Shown here piece by piece: positions 1-4,406 of a DNA stretch of 5,851 nt. Source of the stretch: Balneolales bacterium (GTDB lineage Bacteria; Bacteroidota; Rhodothermia; Balneolales; Natronogracilivirgulaceae); NCBI GenBank assembly GCA_007127695.1, contig SKYW01000157.1, forward strand, positions 1 to 5,851, written 5' to 3'. Below the pieces are notes generated by a model that saw only the letters and a list, made by a program, of their open reading frames with translations, searched no databases and was not told the DNA's origin. The translations under genes and the position numbers were made by a program. The first letter of the stretch is position 1. Each line of letters starts with the position of its first letter.

Positions 1-209
1 AGGCCGTTCCGTGCTTCTCCGGCCTCCCCGGTCCGCAGGTTTTCAAGCAGCGTGCCCAACTGTTGCCGCAGCGTCCGGTACACCTCGTCATGCATCGAAA
101 ACGAGTCGTAGGTAACTCCGTACACGGTCGCCATCTTTTGCAGGGATGCGATCTTGTATCCACCGGGATGGTATCCCGAATTGAATCCATGGATGTAGAT
201 GAGGGTCAT
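1..209 (-). CDS. Alpha/beta hydrolase, YqiA/YcfP-like esterase, N-terminal part
   Basis: The reading frame is open from the ATG at 209 to the left edge, giving about 69 codons. The N-terminus reads MTLIYIHGFNSGYHPG: a short hydrophobic beta strand followed by HGFNS, the oxyanion-hole loop that opens small alpha/beta hydrolases of the YqiA/YcfP (UPF0227) type. Next comes an alternating segment, YKIASLQKM then VYGVTYDSF, as expected for the first helix and second strand. The nucleophile elbow and catalytic His would lie outside the window. An in-frame stop at 279-281 limits the start. An ATG at 245 would add twelve residues rich in Pro, Lys and Ser; the one at 209 is preferred because family members begin directly at the strand. 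Neither has a convincing ribosome site. The gene overlaps the 3' end of the CapA gene in a different phase, so translation may be coupled. The substrate cannot be inferred. Confidence 0.62.
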   Translation of the reverse strand, partial: MTLIYIHGFNSGYHPGGYKIASLQKMATVYGVTYDSFSMHDEVYRTLRQQLGTLLENLRTGEAGEARNG

Positions 210-1251
210 GGTTCCAGGTTTCGGTGAGTTTGGCGACTTCGTCATCGGACGGGTAACATAGTGAGAACCGGTGAATTTTCATGGGGGTGATTTCAAGCGA
301 GTGGAGGGAGCCGTCTGCGTTCAATCGGGGGAGATACATAATGGTGAGATCGTCGCGGTAGGCTTCCTGTCCGCCAATGCCCTCATAGTCGTTGATCAGG
401 TCCCCGCATCCGTACAGGATCAGGCGGTTCCGGTAGATCTCGATCCGTTTCGGGTGGTGGGATGAGTGGCCGTAGATGACGTCGGCGACTCCCGCATCAA
501 GCAGGCTGTGGGCGAATGTGCGCTGGTTGGATGGGATATCATAGCCCCAGTTGCCGCCCCAGTGGATGGATATGATCACGCGGTCGCCGGGACGCCGATG
601 TGAGCGGACGTCATCGATTACCCTGCCGATGGCCGAGGTGCCAAGGCCATCGAGGACGTTCACGCCGGGCAGAGAGCTGTCCGGTTTCCATGAAAGCGGG
701 GTGCCGGAGCATGGGGTTGCATAGGCAAAAACGAGCAGGCGTCCACTCTTTGAGGTCAGTATGCCCGGTGCCGCTGCCGACGGCAGATCATTTCCGGCTC
801 CTGCCATCGCCATTTTCTGGCTTTTGAGGGTTTTCAGGGTCTCCGTGAGGCCTTTGCGGCCCCAGTCCATGGTGTGGTTGTTGGCCAGGACGCATAAATT
901 GATTCCGGCGGTGCGGAGCAGTCCGGCGTTTCCGGGATGCATGCGATAGTGGATCCCTTTTTCCGGCCAGGGTCCGTCGTGGGTGGTGAGTGCGGTTTCG
1001 AGGTTTATGATGCGCAGTTCGGGTTTCCGTCGTTGTAATTCCCTGAGGGCATCGCCCCATAGCTGCCGGTAGGTGAGCGGACGGGGGATGGGTCCGGAGT
1101 GGCGTTCTGCCAGGGTCACATACTGCTCTGCACTTTTTACGAACTGTTCATGGAGTTGCGGATCGACGGAGCGGGCCAGGCACTGGTCGATTCCGCGTCC
1201 GGTCATCACATCGCCTGCCAGAAAGAGGGTCAATTCGGATTCAGGTTTCAT
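88..1251 (-). CDS. CapA family protein (PGA_cap metallophosphoesterase-like domain)
   Basis: This 387-residue protein carries the motif series of the CapA/PGA_cap family, a calcineurin-like phosphoesterase fold named after a poly-gamma-glutamate capsule protein. The motifs are GDVM at 13-16, NLE at 83-85, ANNHTMDWG at 123-131, HWGGNWGYD at 230-238, YGHSSHHP at 260-267 and GCGDLINDYEG at 281-291. The Asp, Glu, Asn, His and second-half His residues are the expected metal ligands. There is no signal peptide or membrane segment; the first beta strand (LTLFLAG) starts at residue 7, which supports the chosen ATG. No clear Shine-Dalgarno precedes it. Without capB/capC-like neighbours a capsule role is not supported; many solitary homologues are uncharacterised. 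Roughly the last 40 codons overlap the next gene out of phase. The segment after residue 346 is therefore either a true C-terminus (FG near 358-359 is faintly reminiscent of the family tail) or read-through after a small indel. Confidence 0.85.
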   Translation of the reverse strand: MKPESELTLFLAGDVMTGRGIDQCLARSVDPQLHEQFVKSAEQYVTLAERHSGPIPRPLTYRQLWGDALRELQRRKPELRIINLETALTTHDGPWPEKGIHYRMHPGNAGLLRTAGINLCVLANNHTMDWGRKGLTETLKTLKSQKMAMAGAGNDLPSAAAPGILTSKSGRLLVFAYATPCSGTPLSWKPDSSLPGVNVLDGLGTSAIGRVIDDVRSHRRPGDRVIISIHWGGNWGYDIPSNQRTFAHSLLDAGVADVIYGHSSHHPKRIEIYRNRLILYGCGDLINDYEGIGGQEAYRDDLTIMYLPRLNADGSLHSLEITPMKIHRFSLCYPSDDEVAKLTETWNHDPHLHPWIQFGIPSRWIQDRIPAKDGDRVRSYLRLVFDA

Positions 1252-1367
1252 GGAGATCTGTTAGTTGAAACCACTGATCGTGCTGAAGTGCACCGGTCTT
1301 GTTGCAAAAAACTGCCGATAATAATAAGAAGGCGATTGTCACGGCCGATTTCTCACAATGTTTTTTG

Positions 1368-1393
1368 AACCTGCCAGTAAAACCTGCCAGTAA
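1368..1393. repeat. Perfect 13-bp tandem duplication
   Basis: AACCTGCCAGTAA occurs twice head to tail (1368-1380 and 1381-1393), directly after a run of six T. It lies 117 bp upstream of the CapA start codon. It could be a paired regulator site or simply a slippage duplication; the sequence alone does not decide. Confidence 0.85.
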
Positions 1394-1551
1394 TATAGTA
1401 TTAGACTTCGGACTTTCCTTATCCGGCTAAATAGCATGAGGCCAGTCCAAAAATCATAAAAAAATAGTTCTCTTTTGTTTTTTAATAAAAATCTCAATAA
1501 AAAACGCGGTTTTTGCTATTCTAAAGACATTTGGGACAAGTTATTGCAAAT

Positions 1552-1567
1552 GTTAAAAAAGTTTAAC
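1552..1567. promoter_or_regulatory. Inverted repeat, possible operator
   Basis: GTTAAA-AAAG-TTTAAC is a perfect 6-bp inverted repeat with a 4-bp spacer. Its right end is 22 bp before the candidate TAnnTTTG element, so it would sit over or just upstream of the -33 region, where a dimeric regulator could act. The AT-rich makeup makes chance occurrence plausible. Confidence 0.3.
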
Positions 1568-1589
1568 GGGGACGATGTTTGACATTGAT

Positions 1590-1597
1590 TATCTTTG
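1590..1597 (+). promoter_or_regulatory. Candidate Bacteroidota-type -7 promoter element
   Basis: TATCTTTG matches the TAnnTTTG -7 consensus of Bacteroidota primary-sigma promoters exactly. No good TTTG or TTG box lies at the usual distance upstream, so the match is partial. If used, transcription would begin near 1604 and leave a leader of roughly 75 nt before the ATG at 1681. Confidence 0.4.
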
Positions 1598-1632
1598 GAT
1601 CAGATGTACTATGCATTGTAAAACAATCTACG

Positions 1633-1653
1633 ATCAACAATCAACAATCAACA
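1633..1653 (+). repeat. Three tandem copies of ATCAACA in the mRNA leader
   Basis: The heptamer ATCAACA is repeated three times without a gap, ending 27 bp before the start codon and 14 bp before the ribosome-binding purines. It forms an unstructured, G-free A/C-rich stretch in the presumed 5' untranslated region. Such a stretch could keep the start site open, or be a slippage-prone repeat whose copy number alters spacing. Confidence 0.8.
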
Positions 1654-1666
1654 ACAGTGAATTAAA

Positions 1667-1672
1667 AGAGGG
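1667..1672 (+). promoter_or_regulatory. Ribosome-binding site of the thioester-domain-like gene
   Basis: AGAGGG followed by an 8-nt spacer (CCTTTAAA) precedes the ATG at 1681. It is the only convincing Shine-Dalgarno in the window and fixes this start. Confidence 0.6.
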
Positions 1673-1680
1673 CCTTTAAA

Positions 1681-2694
1681 ATGAAAAACAAGAGTGCATA
1701 CAAAATAATCCTGCCTCTGCTTCTGGTTGCCTTTGTGCTTACCAACTGCGATGTTCAGGATGCCAATGTGGGGACATTCGAGGATGCTGCTGACAAAATA
1801 CCGAATTTCACAGTGATTCCCGGAGCCGAAAGTGTTTCTGTAACAGTGGAAAGAAACAACGACAACGCCTACTTTGATGTAAATCTGGGCAATATCGGTA
1901 GCGATGCTGAGATTCTCGATGGCGACTTCCTGGGTTGGTGTGCGCACTGGAGCGCGCCGATCGGTACCAGCGGTGAAGTTTATGAGGGAGTCACGCTCTA
2001 TTCCACCCTTGGTGATGAGAACTGGAACAAGTTGAACTATCTGCTTAATCACAGGCAGAATTTCATGGATAACATCGAGGGTGCTACCTACAGGGAGATC
2101 CAGGCGGCTATCTGGACCCTGATCGAGTTCAAGGAGTTTGATGTCAATACCAACCGGATTTTCAACGAGCTGAATGAAAATGCTTTCAATCGTATTTTGA
2201 ACAATGTCCGTGAAAAGGGCAGCTATTTCCGGTATAAGCCCGGTATGATCTATGCCGTATTTGCTGACATGTCTGTCAATGAAACCGATGGCGAAAGCAC
2301 CCAGACCGTAATCGTCGAGCACGGCGAAACCGCTTGGGGTGGTGATCTTGATGGTGAGGGAACCAGATTCTACAGTATTTTTGTCCTGGATGGAGAAGCA
2401 ACCCAGGGAATCTACGCTGGCCAAAACAGAGAAAAAATCGGATATATCACTGCAAGTGTTACAGGTGATGATGTTACATTTACCACCAACTTTAAACCAT
2501 ACTGGGTGCTTCAGGATACCGATCAACCTGTCAAAGTTCAAGGAGTAAATGGTTCTGCGCCAATTGGTCTGAGTCCTCCTGAAGTTTCAGCAGGACAATT
2601 CGCAACATACAAAGGCGATGAACTTGAATTTATCGTTCCGGTATTTGACAACTATCTGATTCACTATGATGTCTGGCTGTTGAGCAGTGAATAA
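1681..2694 (+). CDS. Exported probable lipoprotein with thioester-domain-like Cys-Gln module
   Basis: 337 residues. Residues 1-22 form a signal peptide: Lys at 2 and 4, then a hydrophobic core at 9-20. It ends in L-T-N-C23, a loose lipobox, followed by an acidic stretch (D24, D27), so outer-membrane anchoring is likely. The core contains GWCAHW (C87), a YLLNH helix at 120-124 and REIQAAIWTLIEF at 138-150 (Q141). This order and the 54-residue Cys-to-Gln distance resemble thioester domains, which have an aromatic-Cys motif, a W/Y-I/L-L-N segment and xxQxAIW, and in which Cys and Gln form an internal thioester able to bond covalently to a target. C23 and C87 are the only cysteines, so C87 cannot form a disulfide within the mature chain except with a lipidated residue. 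A beta-rich C-terminal module runs from about 209 to 334 and includes ETAWGG (216-221), YAGQNREKIGYI and AGQFATYKG. The gene is its own unit, bounded by a promoter region and a strong terminator. A function as a surface adhesin is inferred only. Confidence 0.66.
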   Translation: MKNKSAYKIILPLLLVAFVLTNCDVQDANVGTFEDAADKIPNFTVIPGAESVSVTVERNNDNAYFDVNLGNIGSDAEILDGDFLGWCAHWSAPIGTSGEVYEGVTLYSTLGDENWNKLNYLLNHRQNFMDNIEGATYREIQAAIWTLIEFKEFDVNTNRIFNELNENAFNRILNNVREKGSYFRYKPGMIYAVFADMSVNETDGESTQTVIVEHGETAWGGDLDGEGTRFYSIFVLDGEATQGIYAGQNREKIGYITASVTGDDVTFTTNFKPYWVLQDTDQPVKVQGVNGSAPIGLSPPEVSAGQFATYKGDELEFIVPVFDNYLIHYDVWLLSSE

Positions 2695-2720
2695 TACCAG
2701 GCAGAAAGTCTAAAGCAGAA

Positions 2721-2756
2721 AAAAACCCGCGGAGTTTGACCCGCGGGTTTTTTTTT
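2721..2756 (+). terminator. Strong intrinsic terminator
   Basis: AAAAACCCGCGG (2721-2732) pairs perfectly with CCGCGGGTTTTT (2741-2752) around an 8-nt loop and runs into a T tract to 2756. It begins 26 bp after the stop of the thioester-domain-like gene. The A run on the left arm makes the structure potentially bidirectional, though no minus-strand gene ends here. Confidence 0.93.
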
Positions 2757-2831
2757 ATCCTGTTCCATATAATTTTAATTTATCATATTCTGAATCGTCC
2801 ACTTCATTCATCATATTCCGACATTAATAAG
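2757..2831 (+). promoter_or_regulatory. Promoter/leader region of the PorT-like gene
   Basis: This AT-rich stretch must contain the promoter for the next gene because a terminator lies directly upstream. It has a TATAAT hexamer at 2768-2773 without a recognisable -35 partner. ATCATATTC occurs twice (2782-2790 and 2810-2818, 28 bp apart). There is no Shine-Dalgarno before the ATG, only an AT-rich approach (ATTAATAAG). Confidence 0.35.
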
Positions 2832-3551
2832 ATGTTTACGTCACTCAAAAGATTTCTGTTACTGCTCCCCGTCCTGTTGTTTGCCTCACCGGTCTTTAGC
2901 CAGGGCCTGCAATACGGACTGCAACTAGGCAAAAGCTATTCACATATGCATGGCAGTTTTGTTACCACGGCTGCCGAGGACATCAGGGTGTCTCTTGACC
3001 CAAAACTGACCTCACGCTTTTCTGGTGGTGCATACCTGCGTTACTATTTCACCCCGGCTTTCTCCATCCAGCCGGAACTTCTTTATTCCACAAGAGGCGG
3101 CCGCATCAAGCAGGATATTGACATCCGTGGACGGGACATGAAAATCAAAGGAAATCTGATGATGAAGTATGTCGAAATGCCCATTCTGTTTCGGCTTGGT
3201 ACATGGACCAGCTTTCCTGAACCACCGCGCTACGAGCCCCCGGGGTATTCCTACCATGTCCTGGCGGGAGCGTCGATAGCCTATAACACTACGGCACGAT
3301 TCTCCGGAGACCTCAGCGGGGATGTTTTCGGTGTGGATTTCGACGAGGAATTCTCCGGTAGTGTGCGCAGTCAGTTCCTTACGACGGACGTCAGTGTCAT
3401 TGTCGGCGCAGGGTTTGAATACGGTCGGGATACACGGTTTACCTTCGACGTCCGATACGTGTTGAGCATCCTTGACATCAATAATGACGCTGCTGTCACC
3501 GGTCAGGTCAGAAATGGAACGATCACGGCCATGATGGGCATCCTGTTCTGA
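2832..3551 (+). CDS. PorT-family outer-membrane beta-barrel protein
   Basis: The ATG at 2832 gives 239 residues starting with a textbook signal peptide (basic K7/R8, Leu-rich core 9-17, cleavage after VFSQ near 24). An in-frame TTG at 2736 was not used: it lies inside the terminator hairpin and would bury the signal peptide. The mature part consists of alternating amphipathic strands: FSGGAYLRYYFTPAFSIQPELLYSTRGG (63-90), YVEMPILFRLG (113-123), YHVLAGASIAYN (141-152), DVSVIVGAGFEYG (186-198), RFTFDVRYVLSIL (202-214) and ITAMMGILF at the end, with a terminal Phe as in outer-membrane barrels. The sequence pattern, especially 'YVE.P.L.R' followed by 'G.s..Y', is that of the OMP_b-brl_2/PorT-like family common in Bacteroidota. 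Length and layout suggest an eight-stranded barrel. Most members have no known role; a link to the type IX secretion PorT itself is not implied. Confidence 0.82.
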   Translation: MFTSLKRFLLLLPVLLFASPVFSQGLQYGLQLGKSYSHMHGSFVTTAAEDIRVSLDPKLTSRFSGGAYLRYYFTPAFSIQPELLYSTRGGRIKQDIDIRGRDMKIKGNLMMKYVEMPILFRLGTWTSFPEPPRYEPPGYSYHVLAGASIAYNTTARFSGDLSGDVFGVDFDEEFSGSVRSQFLTTDVSVIVGAGFEYGRDTRFTFDVRYVLSILDINNDAAVTGQVRNGTITAMMGILF

Positions 3552-3724
3552 TGGAGTGCATTCTCATCGGCCACGATGGGTTGGAAGTTGTTGCGGGGCA
3601 CCATTCTTGATTTGCGTTTGTTATTATATCCTGACTATCCTTTACCAAGGATGAGAACCCACCAGCGTGGCACCCGGAGCGGACGGGTGCCCCTCAGGGC
3701 GGCATAATACCGTGATATAAAAAA
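3552..3724 (+). promoter_or_regulatory. Intergenic region with candidate promoter
   Basis: A possible sigma70-like promoter is TTGCGT at 3612-3617 and TATCCT at 3636-3641, with an 18-bp spacer; the AT-rich TTATTATAT lies between them. No Shine-Dalgarno precedes the next gene, which is approached by GATATAAAAAA. No intrinsic terminator with a T tract is seen behind the PorT-like gene, so read-through into the next unit is possible. Confidence 0.28.
3669..3691 (+). other. GC-rich hairpin in the leader of the barrel-CotH unit
   Basis: GGCACCCG (3669-3676) pairs perfectly with CGGGTGCC (3684-3691) around the 7-nt loop GAGCGGA. No T tract follows, so it is not a standard intrinsic terminator. It lies 33 bp before the next start codon and could be an mRNA-stabilising or attenuating stem, or a weak terminator for the upstream gene. 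Confidence 0.5.
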
Positions 3725-4399
3725 ATGACGCACTTTTTCTGGCCAAAAATGTTATTTATAATGTTATTCCTGATGGCCGTGCTGCTTTCTGTACCCGACG
3801 GCATCAGTGCACAGGACACAGCGGATCTGCCCGCCGGTGTATTGGTCGATTCCGCTTTACCACGACAGAATGCCGTTTTCGTGGAAATGTTCGGCGCCAC
3901 CCTCAACCTCTTCGGCATCAACTACGAACGCACCTTCCGGGACAACCTGCATTTCCGTGTGGGCGCTTCCCGCCTGACCTACGTCGATGAGATCACATAT
4001 GAGGAAACGGGAGAGGATATCAGTATCAAGCTGCACACCGTTCCCTTCTCGGTGACCCGCTCTTTTTTCAGCGGGATCCGCCAGCTGGAAGTGGGGGCGG
4101 GAATCACACTGTTCCACTTCGATTTCTGGGGCGGTCCCTACGACGTTGGATATAATGATATAGAATTGGGCAACCGTTTTTTTGGACTGGCCCTCACTAC
4201 CACTGTCGGATACCGGCTTTCCCTGGAAAACTATCTCTTCCGCATTGGGCTGCATCCACTCTACATGTTCCCCATCCATAATGAAATCTCCGGGTTCTTT
4301 GAGGAACTGGACGACCGGGGCGTGCTGGATTTCCGCGATATCATCGACCCGCGCGGCTTCGTTATCATTCCCGGAGTTAGTTTTGGCCGACGGTTCTAA
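3725..4399 (+). CDS. Small predicted outer-membrane beta-barrel protein
   Basis: 224 residues, no family I can name. Residues 1-29 form a signal peptide (hydrophobic 9-22, cleavage likely in ISAQ-D near 29-30). ATGs at codons 9 and 13 are alternative starts, since none has a ribosome site. After a short linker come strand-like segments alternating polar and hydrophobic residues with aromatic edges: AVFVEMFGAT (50-59), LFGINYERTF (62-71), LHFRVGASRLTYV (75-87), IKLHTVPFSVTRSF (101-114), LEVGAGITLFHFDFW (121-135), FFGLALTTTVGYRL (152-165), YLFRIGLHPLYMF (170-182) and FVIIPGVSFGRRF at the end. The terminal Phe is the classic barrel signal for BAM insertion. About eight strands would fit. The 'N/Q-A-VF-E...L-INYER.F' opening recurs in uncharacterised Bacteroidota barrels. 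The CotH gene follows 7 bp after its stop, so the two are probably cotranscribed. Confidence 0.72.
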   Translation: MTHFFWPKMLFIMLFLMAVLLSVPDGISAQDTADLPAGVLVDSALPRQNAVFVEMFGATLNLFGINYERTFRDNLHFRVGASRLTYVDEITYEETGEDISIKLHTVPFSVTRSFFSGIRQLEVGAGITLFHFDFWGGPYDVGYNDIELGNRFFGLALTTTVGYRLSLENYLFRIGLHPLYMFPIHNEISGFFEELDDRGVLDFRDIIDPRGFVIIPGVSFGRRF

Positions 4400-4406
4400 T
4401 AAGATC

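Larger units (their letters stand above)
1252..1680. promoter_or_regulatory. Gene-free, AT-rich divergent intergenic region
   Basis: These 429 bases separate the divergent CapA-family gene and the thioester-domain-like gene and must hold the promoters for both. No open frame here has protein-like character. The half nearest the CapA gene has ordinary composition. From about 1390 to 1600 it becomes strongly AT-rich with long A and T runs, notably 1456-1504. Besides the elements listed separately, it contains inverted repeats AAAAAC-GCG-GTTTTT at 1500-1514 and ATTGT-AAA-ACAAT at 1615-1627. I found no clear promoter motif for the CapA gene on the minus strand. Confidence 0.7.

Noticed and set aside
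88..1251. Capsule (poly-gamma-glutamate) biosynthesis locus
   Set aside because: Only a CapA-family protein is present, without a signal or membrane segment and without capB/capC-like neighbours, so the family name is not evidence of capsule synthesis.
1579..1612. Sigma70-type promoter TTGACA (1579-1584) with TACTAT (1607-1612)
   Set aside because: The 22-bp spacing is too long; at 17 bp the hexamer is a poor AGATGT. The overlapping TAnnTTTG element fits this kind of organism better.
1648..2541. Long minus-strand open frame (297 codons) opposite the thioester-domain-like gene
   Set aside because: It is the complement of a gene with a clear signal peptide, ribosome site and domain pattern. 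The antisense protein shows no recognisable family and its start lies within the plus-strand coding sequence.
2736..2831. Upstream TTG start that would add 32 residues to the PorT-like protein
   Set aside because: It begins within the terminator hairpin, and the added residues precede a normal signal peptide that would then be internal.
3669..3691. Intrinsic terminator for the PorT-like gene
   Set aside because: The stem is good, but no T run follows it and it lies over 100 bp after the stop codon.
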